From Zygnema cylindricum (Eukaryota; Streptophyta; Zygnematophyceae; Zygnematales; Zygnemataceae): DNA of 64,000 nucleotides. Below are positions 21,422 through 34,247 of this stretch, piece by piece. The stretch covers positions 74,467 to 138,466 of the forward strand of contig JBBHKE010003279.1 in the NCBI GenBank assembly GCA_037447655.1, given 5' to 3'. The notes under the pieces were generated by a model. That model saw nothing but the letters and a program-made list of their open reading frames with translations, did no database searches and was not told the origin of the DNA. How positions within the stretch are numbered: the stretch's first letter is position 1; every line of letters begins with the position of its first letter. The position numbers were made by a program, and so were the translations under genes.

Positions 21422-21431
21422 TAGTATTTTG

Positions 21432-22563
21432 ATAGCAAGTACAGTAGAGTGAGAAAATACTAAAAAACAAATTCGTGAAATCATGGCGGAAAATTTTAGA
21501 ATTTGTGACGTCGACGCTGTCATAATTTTAGCGTGACGTCAAAATGTCACAAACCCTAAACATCTACAATGTCACAAGGAGCTAGACGTCTACAGCCGTC
21601 GCTATTTTGTTTACGTCATCAATTCTCGCGAGTTTTGTAGTCGTCTACAACCGTCATAAATTACACCCACGTCTACATCCGTCACCATCTAAAGTAACGA
21701 TTTCATTTCTTTACATACGAATGCTCTGAAAGTAGTACGGATAATCTTCGCTAAAAACAAATTTACAAGACTAAAGTTTCGGTTACATGCGAAATTACCC
21801 TAAGTGTTAACACTATATTCAAACTACAGTACCTAACGAAAACATGCGTCGACAAGTGACCTGTTTCAGTGTTTACAGCTGCACCGTGTGATAAATGCTA
21901 ATTTGCGATTTCCTGTCGGATGACCACTCGAACTAGAAACGATCAACCCCAATAGCGAGGGCAGTGTACGGCAGTGAGAAGTTAATGCTGCCGCAAGATA
22001 TTTATCGCACAAAACTACAAAAGTCTTACGATCGAAAGAAAACGCACGATATGCTGATTCCATGCGATATATGCGCGTGACCTCCGCACTTTAAGAACAC
22101 AGCGATTGCCCCATCCGAGTCATCAGAAAAGATACGGAAGACGAAAGTTGGATCATTTTCTCTATACATAATCCATACACGTGGATCACTCCTCAAAAGC
22201 CGAGACGTTCCCTAGAAGTTGCCACTTGGAGACCTTCGGTTGCTTGTCTGCTCCCTCACAATCTGCCGCGTGCCATTTCAAAATCTGACGACTATTTGTC
22301 TTTTCATTCCGGTAGGTAAATAAACGAAGGCTCTAATGAAAGCCATGGTTCCTTTCAACGAACCAGAAGTCAGCTCACGCTTCAAACCCTAACCCGCACT
22401 CAAACCTAACCCTGTACGGCTGTCCTAAAAGTCCACAACGCGACAACCGCCTGTACTCTCGAACCTTCACCATTCACGTGGCGGCTAATCGATAAGCCGT
22501 ACCGTCGAAGCTGACAACCGTACACGTGGCTGTTAACCCTAGCTCGAACCTGACAGCTGCACA
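21432..22563. other. Intergenic DNA upstream of the glycosyltransferase gene
   Basis: No gene recognised. Three near-identical 14-mers CGTCTACA(G/A/T)CCGTC stand at 21587, 21642 and 21670, next to several GACGTC and GTCACAA motifs, so this may be a decayed transposon end. The segment from about 22200 on is less AT-rich and may contain the promoter of the gene starting at 22598. Confidence 0.45.
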
Positions 22564-22587
22564 GTACCGTACCGTACCGTACCGTAC
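22564..22587 (+). repeat. GTACC microsatellite just before the start codon
   Basis: Several tandem units of about 5 bp (GTACC/GTACT) end ten bases before the ATG at 22598. It probably lies in the 5' untranslated region. The GTAC core is common across this window in TE ends. Confidence 0.7.
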
Positions 22588-22597
22588 TACCGCCACG

Positions 22598-25500
22598 ATG
22601 AGCGCGGCGCGGCAGCGAGCGCTGCTGGTGTTCGCGCGGCGGCCGGCCTTGGGACGCGGCAAGACTCGCCTGGCGGCAGGAGTTGGCCGGCCGGCAGCTC
22701 TCGACTTTTACCGCGCGTGTTCGAGCCACACCATTGGAGAGGCAGCCAGGTGACTGTTGCTATACTTTCAACATCTCTATCTCTCTCTATCCCTCTCTAT
22801 CCCTCTCTATCTCTCTCTATCTCTCTCTAGCTCTCTCTAGCTCTCTCTAGCTCTCTCTATCTCTCTCTATCTCTCTGTATCATCTCTCTATCATCTCTCG
22901 TTTTCTTCTTTTACTTTTTTTTTTGGCTCTCTTTTCACAATGAAAGGTGAAACTTTTGTTTCTAAGAAACGGTGAACATATTCGAATACGACAACGCAAC
23001 ATTGGAGCGGTAAAAAGAATTGTTCTCGAAACCCAATGGAAGTCCCTCAAGCTAAGAAGACGCTTCAAATCTCTAAAGCCCTATTTTTTTTTTTAAAACA
23101 TGATTCAAATGTGCGAAAACGATACGAAACACGATATGCGGTTACTCCACACTATTTTCGTATTATTATACCTTCATAATGTGCGTATAGTATGTAAAGG
23201 CAGTTGTTTTTGCACGTGTGAACTATGTTTAGAGGCCAAACCTTCAAAACCCCTGACTTTGTTTTTTTATCTCGTAAAATTATCCTAAAACCCTAGACAT
23301 TTTTGATTTTTCGTAACGCATTTTTCCCGATGAATTCCACATTCAAACACAATGCGGTTTTTGCCCAAAACTGTTGTCTCAGGAAATGAGCATTTTTGTG
23401 ACAAGTGTCACATCCGTTATCTAAAATCTATTTTTGGATCCACTTGGGTGTCTCAACAACTTGCAATGGAAAATGACACCCATTTCATGAACAATAGGGG
23501 AGAGAGAGGGAGGAAAAATCGACCTCCGTGTTGCAAAAGTAAGGGGGGAGAGCAGGAGAGAAAGGGGGTGGGAGGAGAGAGAGAGAGAGAAAAAGGGGAG
23601 AGCCATGGGCATCGGAAAACCACAAACATGTCATTATGAGATTTGACTTAATCCTTCGTCGAAATTTTGGAATGGATGTTTGAGCCTTTTATCTCCTCGT
23701 CTACTCCAAGTGACTCACGTACACATTTCGAACTTTGACTTTGTAAAGAAGGAAAAACAACATAATTTGGTTTTTTGTTTGTTTGTTATTTCCATGGGAG
23801 CCGTACAGGTGTGACGATGTCACTCGTTACCTTTTTTATGCGAACGATGGCAACACCGAAAAAGATGTTGCAAAGTGGATGGAGGAGATTGGTCACGACG
23901 AATCCTTTATAGTTAGGCCTCAGGTGAAGCAATCTTTCGTTTTTTTTTTTTTTTCCTTATCAGCATTGTATCATTAGTAATGTCTATGGGTTTAGAACTC
24001 TTCATTAAGACGTTTCTTTATCGATTTTACTCCTTAAAGAACTTTTGTGAGTCTTTCGGTAACCATATTGCTATTGATTCAATGCTGTGGACAGGCCACC
24101 ACAGAATGAATGTAGAGCCAATGATTCGCCCTATTTTTTGATGGATAAGTCAAAGGAAAAGTTAGTCTAAACTCTTGGTCAAGTAGTAGAGCATATAAGT
24201 TTTTCAGGTGTAAAGTAGGATGGGATTCAATCATATTCCTTTACAATCTGTACATTCATATTAATATTTATTGGGGGCCCATATTATTCTTTTTGTGGAA
24301 GTTTTATGCCTGTCCACTGTTCTTTCTGATTTGCAATCACTATCTCCACTTCCGATGTCTCCTTTCCTACATTTTTCAACATACTTTAGAAATTCTACAA
24401 AATAGAAATTAAAAAACTAGAAAGATAAGACTGTTTAAATCGTATTGCATCCTATGAAACTCATGCATGTTTGCCCTTTTTCTTCATGGTTTGTGGCTTT
24501 GATGCTGATATAGAAGTGTAACAGTATATGTAAAACCACTGTTTTTGTGAAACTGTACGCGTAAGACAAAGCACTTGGCCTTTGCTTTGTGAAGAAAGCG
24601 AATAGCCTTGTTCAAGCTCACTTGTATAAAGGCAGATTCTACATTTCTCGTCCACTTGGTCTACATACGTAAGCTTAATGTTTCTTCTCATACACTGTTG
24701 ATCCTACCAAGAATTAGTTAGACTGTTGTAAAAACTAAATTCTCGTACGACTGTTTTCCAATTCACGTACAACAGTCTGATGTTAAGTAGTGTTGCTGAC
24801 CCATATTAGCTTCCTCATAAACTTCAGATAATGGTTGTTTTTGTCATGACATTGTCAACTACCACACGTTTACCTGCCTATTATCAAATAGCTTGGGCCA
24901 CCGAAGTCATTTGTGAACCACCATTTCATGTCCCGTCCAGAAATGGAAGCATTTATAATGTAGGTGAAGGCTGACGAAAATGTGAAAGAGAGTGCACACT
25001 GTTTATGGAAATATGGATATTATATCAGTATAGACCATTTTATAAACTGTTTCGACAAAAGTTCTTGCTGTAATTATGATGGCTAAACTGTTTTCCGTGT
25101 AAGTGGCGAGAGATCGGCTTCTTACATTAGTGTAGTCACTGTTAGAAAGTACATCTCAATGTACTTTTTACGTAGTTGAGAGGTTAGCGAGTTCTGCAGT
25201 TTCAGTTAGGTTTTTGGATTGGTCCGTCTAACTTAATTATTGTCATGCAATTAGTGTGGGTGGTCTAGATTCTCAGTCGAGACTTACTTACGAGGAATAT
25301 CGAAACGGTGACTTTGATTTACAAAATTGAGAATTGCTTGTAAACCTTCGTTAAGTACCAAACGACATTACAGAGGGCAGTCTACAATCTCTTTGCTGCA
25401 AAGAAATTGCAATTTTTTTACGGTTTTGCAAGTACAGAAAGTTGTCGTGAATTATGTAACTAATCAGTGACCGTATTTATCCATTGTTTTCCTCGTTAGT

Positions 25501-27316
25501 TATCCTCACTATGTTATTCTTATTATTTGAATGTGACAACAGGAAGGGGAAGATTTGGGAAGACGTATGATGGGAGCTTTTGAGGAGGTCTTTCATAATG
25601 GAGCTGTCCAGGTCAGCTCTTCTTTCTGCCCTTTTTCTTCTTCTTTTTTAATTTGTTAAAGGTAAAGAATACAGGAGAGGTGCTTGAAAACCAAGGCTGG
25701 AGATTCTTTTACCTGTTTGTGTAGAAATCGGTTACTAGAGGTAACACTTTCTCCTGGGCATAATTATTGCTAAATGAAATAGTATTATGGCGGTAAAATG
25801 GTGTTGGGAAATTTGAGACGGCTTGAAAATTCTGAAAGGAAACGAAGGTCTTTTTCTATGTCATGAGTTTGAAGGAAAAGTAAATAATAATAGTAAATTT
25901 CAAGGAATTTGAGATGATTTTGAAAGCTTAGGTGGAAGAAAAAGGGTGATTTTGCAGGCGGTAATAATTGGAACCGACTGTCCAGACCTCAATGCCCATA
26001 TCATTATGAAGGCATTTGCGGCCCTCAGTCATAATGAGGTTTGTACATCTTTTCCAAAAACATCTTTTTCAAAAACATCAGTAGTTTTCTTTCATCGGGA
26101 CATTTCTGATGATGGAGCCCCTGATTTTTAGAGTTGAATAGTAACTCACTATTTTGTGAAAGAATTCGGTATTGATTCAACAATTTCAACATTTTTTTTT
26201 ATTCAACATTTGATCAAGAGAGAGAGGATCTTTTGGTCCTGGGTCATTCATATGTGCTCTAGAGCTATTCTGATGTAATAATATCTCACTTATTTGCACA
26301 TTACTGTTTATTGTATCACCAAAATTTGATCTTCCACTTAAATAAAATGTATGACTTTTTTGGCAGGTAGTGTTTGGTCCAGCACATGATGGAGGGTACT
26401 ACTTGCTTGGCCTCACAAGAACTCATACCACACTATTCGAGGTAGGTGGTTTATCAGAGGGTCTTCTGAAAATGTCGAGCAAAATCTATAAAGTGTTTTG
26501 AGCCTTTTTCGTTTACATCTTTTTTAAGAGTCGAGGCTCTACTTCAATTGCAGTCGAAAAAAAACAAATGATACCCCACAGGGGTCAGCAGAGACCTGTC
26601 ACAATATAAAGAATGAGTCTATGTAAAATGACAGCAAACAGGACCAAAAAAAACGGAAATCAAGACTCCCCACAATCCTAACGTCCTCCCTTGGTTTGTT
26701 TTTTGAAAGCATCACTTCATTTAGGGAAACCTGTGTTTCAGAAATACGAGCACTATCAATCTTTCCTTGTATATTCTGGATTTTTATGTTTTGCCTTTTT
26801 TGCTTTGTCGTTTACGGGTATTGCATTCGTTGCTATGGATATGGTGTAACGATCATCTTTTTACGAAAAAGTATACGAGGTTTGGATAAAAATGTACCCT
26901 TTTTATTTATCTTTTTCGTTTACTTTTTCCTACTGCAGAAAATACCTTGGAGCACTTCCGAAGTCCTCCATTTATCGGCCAGTGGTGCCTTACAGGCCCA
27001 ACTCCAAGTGGCTCCTCTCTCTACTCTCCCTCAACTCATGGATGTTGATACTGTGGATGACCTCCAGTCATGGTTTAACATGCCCGGTTTTATGATGAGG
27101 AGATCCTCGAGTCAAAATAGGAATCTGACGAGGATGCGAAGCTGGAATAGTGGAGGGCCTGTGGGAGATGGAGGTTCAAGGGCCATGGCTTCTAATGGAG
27201 GAGATTTGAAGAAGGTGAGGAACACGTGGCAAGTGGTGAGACAAGTGTCCGAGAGGATTTTGGAGGAGAAGAGGTTGATGGACGAGGCGTTGGCCGAAAC
27301 GGGATATCTGCTGTAA
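22598..27316 (+). CDS. Bacterial-type glycosyltransferase, DUF2064/TIGR04282 family
   Basis: Exons 22598-22749, 23809-23923, 25543-25611, 25958-26038, 26367-26441 and 26939-27316 join in frame with GT-AG borders to give 289 codons plus stop. The fold should be GT-A-like nucleotide-sugar transferase. The nucleotide-binding start is LVFARRPALGRGKTRLA (residues 10-26), the metal-site motif GTDCPDL is at 117-123, GPAHDGGYYLLGL is at 143-155, and the closing LMDVDTVDDL is at 197-206. These are the hallmark motifs of the family named from rSAM-associated transferases, some near arsenosugar genes in bacteria; substrate is unknown here. Residues 207-289 are an extra basic/polar tail not usual in the bacterial proteins. 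Exon 1 is much richer in GC than the rest. No targeting peptide is evident. The ATG was chosen as the one directly before the conserved start. Family call is strong, function weak. Confidence 0.9.
22771..22885 (+). repeat. CTCTCTAT microsatellite in intron 1
   Basis: About a dozen 8-bp units of CTCTCTAT with variants CCCTCTAT and CTCTCTAG lie just inside the first intron of the glycosyltransferase gene. It is pyrimidine-rich on the sense strand. Confidence 0.9.
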
Positions 27317-29835
27317 TTAGTATTGCATCAAATAGTTTTGATGTTTTCTCTTTTGTGGAATTGGATTTTTTTTTTTGGTTAATATTTTAATGAAACATTT
27401 CATGGGAACGGTGCGGGCAGTAAACCAATGTGGAAGTAGTTTTAGAAGTTGGTCAGGTATAGAGGTTAATAGGAGATATAGAGGTATAGGTATAGTGGTA
27501 TAGGAGGTATAGATTTTCACGTGTTAATACTAAGGAAAAGAAAAGACGAACGATTGGGTCTGTCAGTAGATTCAAAAGACGTGTCATAGGTTTATTATTG
27601 GTCAACGAGCTCCTATTCTCCTCATCTCTTGTGAGGGTTTATGTATATATTTTGGAACGATTAATCAATAATACACTATGGAAAAGTGTTGGTGGATCGA
27701 GCCAGTCTCCTGTTGGAAGGGAAGACTATTGTTGGGAGGAAAATCTCGGCCTGTTACTTTGTGGTGGTGACATGTTTAACAATCTGTTGTATGGTTCAAC
27801 TTTTCGTATTTTATGCATCAACATGCTCATTCAAACCATAGATCAAATGTGTGAAAGTAAACGGAAACGCTATATTTTACAGCTTTTCTGGGTATAATAT
27901 GCGTATAGTATGGGGTCCCCAAATGTAGCGTTTTTAATTGTTTTGGGCACATTTGGAACATGATTCAAACCCATCATTGCAAATTCTCAGTCCACTTTTG
28001 GAACAGAAAAGGAATGCAAAAATTGATTGTTTACAACATCAAGTTATATCCCAACATCGCCTGTAAAACCACTAAAGACAAACCCAAGATCAATGAGTAA
28101 TGGTGCCCCAATAGAATACGGCAGTGATACGAAGTCAACTGTAATTTCTGAAGCCAACAATAAAGTCACTAATAAATCTGAAAATGGCGGAAAGACAAAC
28201 TTTTTTGAGAATGTTAATAAAGTCGTAGTGGTAAACTGCATACAATCTGTTCAGTATAATATAGACTCTGGTTACAAAACAACATACAACAGTTGCCGCC
28301 ATGAAAAACAACCTCTGGTATGTTACTTCTTGCAAAGGACGCGTTTAAGTCTATGTGACCCACCTTGGTTCTGGTCATCATTTTCAATTCGTCACCCTCA
28401 TGCTACACTGTAGCTCACACGCTATCATTTTATGTGGTGACTCGCTATGTTTATTTGGAGACTGAAGTACAGAACTGTTATGGGTTTTGACAATTAAAAT
28501 GTTTAACTACACGTTCATTATGTTTCATAGACAGGCCATTAGTCACAAATCGACGTCAACGTCAACTGAGAAATTTAATAGCCACATTCAAAAGGATTAA
28601 AGTACATGTAGCAAAATCCTGCAAAACACATGTTCCTCAATTTTATGTTTGTTACAGTCTCTGCAAAATAGCTTAACAAGCTGTTAACAACTCTTTTTAA
28701 TCCTTGCATTTCATTTCTCCAAATTACTGGATTCATCTTGCACTCAAAGGCCAAACAGGGTAGGAATTAAGCAGAAATAGAATTTCCAACGTCTTCCCAC
28801 GGTGGCTCGCAAAAATACCACTAAAACAAATGACAAATAAACAAAATTTTACTAAAAAGTACAATGGTAAACCATCTCAGCACATGAAACAAAAGAAAGG
28901 AAACACAGGTACACCACCTTGTCACTCTCCCACACTGAGTCATCAAGACAAACGGAATGTATCACCAAAGGATTTGATTCGCTGATGCCGAGCCGTTACG
29001 CAGCGAGCGTCAATTGTGTGGATTTCTTCATGCATAGAACGACAAAACTTCCAAATCTTCCGTTCCAAATCTTCCGTTCTAAATCTTCCGTTCCAAATCT
29101 TCCGTTCCAAAATTTTAAGATTTCCTTTTGACATCATCATCACCACGCAACACAATTCAATCTCAACAAATCAACAAAAGAAACATCTCCAAACCACCAT
29201 GAAGCGGGTTTTTCTCCCATGTAACTGCGCCACTGTTTATTCCTGTTACTGGATTACTTGAAAATTTATTTCACACCAGTAGCATCGACTGGATCCACTA
29301 GGAGACAAATACATTGTGTATACCATTGTCTCCGCCATCTTACAACTAGACCTAATACACTTTAATAGTACAATGCCTTGCCGTCAGTCCAAGCTCATAT
29401 TGAGCAGCATTTCTCATACTGTACCAGCCGCAAAAAAATTAGGGCAAGACTTCCAAAGACTTTTTCTGTTTCTTTTCCTTTTTGACTTTTTCTGACTGAC
29501 TTTTCTCTTTCTTTTATTTTTCTTTTTAGGGCTTTTCTTCCGGGCATGGCATAAATACACCACAAAGGCATCGGTGTAATATTATTATTTAGCCTCGTTG
29601 ACATCCTCTACGACACTACAACAATATTCAAACTAGAAAAAAACAAAAAAAGAAACCCTTCCCTTGAAAGATAACTAAGTGTACACGAGACAGGGAGATT
29701 TGCCGGAGCAATGTTGCCTTGGAACATATTGACTAGCACCAGTGTCCAGTCTACTGCCCAACATCATCCTCGTTTTCCACCCTATAAGAAAAGAAGGAAA
29801 AAAAAGAACACTTTCAAACTTCAGTGACCAGAGGA
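27317..29835. other. Intergenic DNA between two convergent genes
   Basis: The glycosyltransferase (plus) and the KH gene (minus) converge here, so this should hold both 3' untranslated regions. I see only small repeats: a GGTATAG-rich patch near 27455-27510, the ATCTTCC repeat at 29047-29109, and a C/T-rich tract near 29440-29530. No gene recognised. Confidence 0.5.
29047..29109 (+). repeat. 14-bp tandem repeat
   Basis: About four units of CCAAATCTTCCGTT follow one another, one with a T for C change. Pure tandem DNA with no visible role. Confidence 0.85.
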
Positions 29836-32800
29836 TTAGTGATGGTTTCCTTGACGACCAGTGCATTTTTCAACCATACTTTCTGCAATAGACACCTGCA
29901 AAAAACGATAGACGAGTTTGGATAAGCTGATACAGTCAACTTGTTTCCAAAAACGTCTACACCACCGGGAAACGATATATGATTAGTGTTAGTCACACTA
30001 ATTCGGTTTTTTCTGTGTTTTTGGATTTTTTGGCTCTCTGACCGCAAAATAGTGTTATTAGTACTGATTTCGTTACACGGTTTAAAAAACAGCCACATCA
30101 TTTGGGACTGGATATCAGTCAATGACAGTTAAACACTAATAAAAAACTATAAAATGGTAATTTCTCTACTCTAATAACACGGTGTACTGTTCAAACAGTA
30201 CTTTTCAATACCTGTGAGATCTCCGCAGAAAAGACAAACAATCTTTCAGACACACAAAGAACAAACCATCACGCTTGCAAACACTGCCTACCAATGGCCG
30301 TGGCTGGTGGTAGGCATGAAATTTGTTTTATGAAACTGAGAAAACCGTAAGAAGACTCTACGAAGCTTCTTAAGAAAGGAGAAGTGTCCACACAAACCTG
30401 GTCGGGAGTCCCAGCTATCTCCACGATGCGATAACTAGAGCTTCCCCTAGACTCGTGGACCTGCCCATGGATGGAGAAACATGACTTTCCATCAGCATAT
30501 CAGTAAATTTCATAAAAAGCAACCAGCCACAACTTTAGAATTGATATCCTTCCTTTGCCATTTTTTTTCTTCGCTTCAACTCAGAAAAAGTATATTTCCA
30601 TTGCCTAACTGGCTTCAGCAGACAAAGACCAGACACCAGCACCTGTGGAATATTAACTCACACACTTCATTATCACAACTATTAAAGAAGTGCGGTGAAT
30701 TAAGGGCCACAACCCAGCCAGAGTGAGACGTTAGTCATCAAACTGAGGTTAAAAAGATTATGTAGTCAAATGTTAGACTAAAGTGGGAAAAAGCATGCTA
30801 AAAGTTGTCAAACCACCTTTCAAAATATAGGTTAACAGTCACAAAAACTGGTTTCAGATGAATGCATCAGACTTTCTATATGACTCGTTATCGACAACCG
30901 ATAGATAAGTGAGGCATCAAACTTGTGCATTGTTAACCAATCAGCAACACATCACAACAAAAAAACATCAAGAAGGACTAGTTTTTTGAAATTTGGGTAT
31001 TCAAGGGTCCGAACATGAAATTATTAGGGGCCATGCGCAATATGGAAGACATAATGATAACATGAGAGTGAGTAAACCTGACCATGTTACGACTGTATAG
31101 GTTTAACATAGGTTTAATCAGTGAAAACAATCGGAAACATTATATTATATATTGTAGCCCAGGACAGTGTACTATACGCGTATTCACATTTTGTACGCGT
31201 ACTGTCGGAGTACAATATATAGAATTTTCACTCGTGAAACCTATGGTATGAACATTCCACCACTCCCTGTGGACTAAATTGTTATGAACGTGTCGATCAA
31301 ACATGTTATCAACGTACAGGACACAGCGTCCTTATCGGTTCTAACAGAATATGCATTAGTAACAGATAGGTCACTGAGTTCTTAAGAGCAGAAGTAACAC
31401 CTCCGTGATCCCTCAACCATCTCTACCATTGGACACATTGCTGCACCATGACATAACTAGTGGCATAATTTAACATCAGAAAGTTTGTTAATACACATTA
31501 GTCCCCATTCAAGACAATAAACCAGCCAGTCAGAGTCTCCAGTGTGTTACCTTGACAGAAGCACCAGAAATGGTCCTTATATGCCCAATGGTGCCTCCTT
31601 TTTTTCCAATAAGGGCTCCCATGTCAGCATTTGCCAGCTGAACTTCTGCTCGAACATGTCTACCTCCACTAGGACTGCCACCAGCAATCAAAGGGAGGAC
31701 AGGCACAACTTTAGTAGGAGCATACTCTCTGGAGGACAAAGAAAAAGGGTATTCTTTTTCTCGACCCCTTGTCCGTTCGTTCTCACGTTCCCATTCACGT
31801 TCGCGCTCTCGATCTCTCTCCCTCTCACGCTCCCTGTCTCGATAAGGATCACGATGGGATTCCCTTGGCCGGTCCTCCCTGTCCCTTTTTAGAGATGAAC
31901 TTCGACCTGCACAAAGCGATAATACAAACTTAAGTAACTTAAAGCTTTCATTTATTTATAGCTTTCATATGGAAAAGTGCTAGAAGATGTCCGGTAGCGA
32001 AAATGCAGACCTTCTCGTACAATGACCTGCCCTGCTCCAGGAGCCTCGCTTAAGCAATTTTCACTTTCAAACATCAGAACCCCCTGTTTTCACAAGACAA
32101 AAAGCAAATCCCGACGCTAAGGTACGTTGCTCCTAAGACCATCTTCACCACACTAAATTGAAACAAGTATGCCTTTTGCCCATTTGCTCCGTTCTTCCGG
32201 TCTGTATCGTTACAAGAGCTAAGATACATACATTCCACAAAGATCATATGTGCATTATCTTACCAGAGTCTCTATAGCCTCTTGGGTCACTACGAGAGTA
32301 GTCTCGGACATCACGAAGTGGTAGACGATTTTCTCTTCCATCTCGATAGTCGCGAGAGTCCCTTCCACGAGAGAGGTCGCGATCATCTGACCCATACTTG
32401 GAATATGGCCATCCATGCGTTCCTACTCCTGCTGTTACAATCGGTATTGGCCCACCAGTTGATGGATATGATGTCTTCCTCGCCATATAATCAAGTTCCC
32501 GAGCAGGATGCTCCCTGCAAATTGGCATTCAGAGTCAGTGAATTGACAGCACATTTACGAGCCCAGTAACAGCCCTTACTGGCGCAGTAAACAAGGCATT
32601 GGTACAGAAAACTGTACGATTCTGTAAAAAACATTCATTTTTTTAGTATGATTGCGGTGATTACTCGCCAGTCTCGTCAGTATTCGCGTATGTAATATTC
32701 CCTTATCCGAGAACCAAAAGAAAAAAAAAAACCTGGCTAAACAATTGCCAGAGAAACTGCCTTTTGACAAAGATAAGTATACTACATCCCCCCTTGTCTT

Positions 32801-34213
32801 ACGATGAAAAGAAAACAACAGAAAAAAGAGCGAAGCTTTGAATGGTTCACAATAAGAAAACACATCAAAAACAACCGTGGTTGCATGAAGGAAACTCACT
32901 TGAGGTGTCCACATATTAATTTAAGAGCTGCCTGTACATGCTCCACCTTGCCAGACACCTGCATTTGTACCCCAGAGTCAAAATGATTATGAAGAAGCCT
33001 TTTTGAAGTGCAAAGCAAACAAAAGCTACTAAACCACACAACAGTTTCTTCCGTAATTGGAAAAAACCGAGCGGCAATATCATGCATACAATAAAAACCA
33101 ACCTGCACAACCCGGTCTCCAACATTAGCACCCCTTGGTATCTCCTCCAGAATTCTGATAGGCGCTCCAGAATCTTCTCGAAATTGCTTAATCTTATATC
33201 CCCCCTTTCCAATCAAGGCTCCTGTTTGGGAACCAGCAATCAACATCCTCAAGACGGACGATGCTTGCCTTGGCTGATCATCCTTGTCACTATCATCCGC
33301 AGAATCTGAGTCATCGCCACTTGGCCTCTCCTCCTCCATATTCTGCATGGGGAAGGGGAGAGTGGATGTGGAGTTGGGAAGGGACTGTGTCAGGGGAAAA
33401 TGAGGGATGTCGCCAAGACCGTAAAGCAGTGAAGGGAGAAGCGAAGTGAGAGGAAGCACGAGGAAGGCACCTCTGCACTGAAGGGAGAATGGATAGCTAG
33501 AAACGGCAAATTGAAGTTTCCATATCTATGGTGGAATTTGAAATTCGGGATTGATCAACAGTTAGAGGATCCTTTGAAAGAAAAAAAGCAACCTTCAAAG
33601 AGAAGCTTGAATAGATCTCTAATCAGCTTCCAAGGGTCAACGTAAAAAAACGATGGAGTTTGAACAGAACCAAAGCGGCGGTAAAAGCTGCTATAAGCAT
33701 AGCTACCGGGAGAGCATATGTGATAGGATGTCCATGGACACTACAGAGAGTGCATGGGTTGGGAAAATGTAATCTAGATTGGAAAGTCAAACATGTAGAG
33801 GTTCAGATGTGTGGCTTGAAATTCACTGTGGCAGTGACCAACACATGGGAGTTCTATAAAAAGCTTGTTGGAGTCGAAAACGATCAAAACCGTCATTCAA
33901 ATCGAGTCGCTCGAAAGTTCCGTTTCCTCAAAAGGCATGATGAAGACATGATAATAACGGAGACATCGTGTCCTTCTGCTCACCATGAGCAAATGGGATG
34001 ATACTATCAGGAGAAACCTAACAAACTGGCCATGGTCACAAACAGGAATGAAGGGCGAGAGGAGGAAAAGGAGGAAGGAAATGGGAAGCCGAGCATGGTG
34101 AAAAAAGGGAGGAGGCAGGAGGGGGGAGGAGTAGGGAGGAGGGAGGAGTAGGGAGGAGGGAGGAGGAGGGAGGAGGGAGGAGGGAGGGGGAAAGGAGAAG
34201 GAGGAATGAGGAA

Positions 34214-34247
<34 letters not shown>

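Noticed and set aside
22406-22729. 107-codon minus-strand frame over glycosyltransferase exon 1
   Set aside because: It is the antisense of the GC-rich first exon, whose sense strand has clear family motifs.
28027-28413. 128-codon plus-strand frame
   Set aside because: Low-information composition, no family motif, and no splice or promoter context; likely chance in intergenic DNA.
29395-29604. Lys/Arg-rich frame on the minus strand
   Set aside because: It comes from an A/G-rich strand, lies in the presumed 3' region of the KH gene, and has no supported splice link.
33660-34001. 113-codon plus-strand frame
   Set aside because: It is antisense inside a KH-gene intron, starts with a non-ATG codon and resembles nothing I know.
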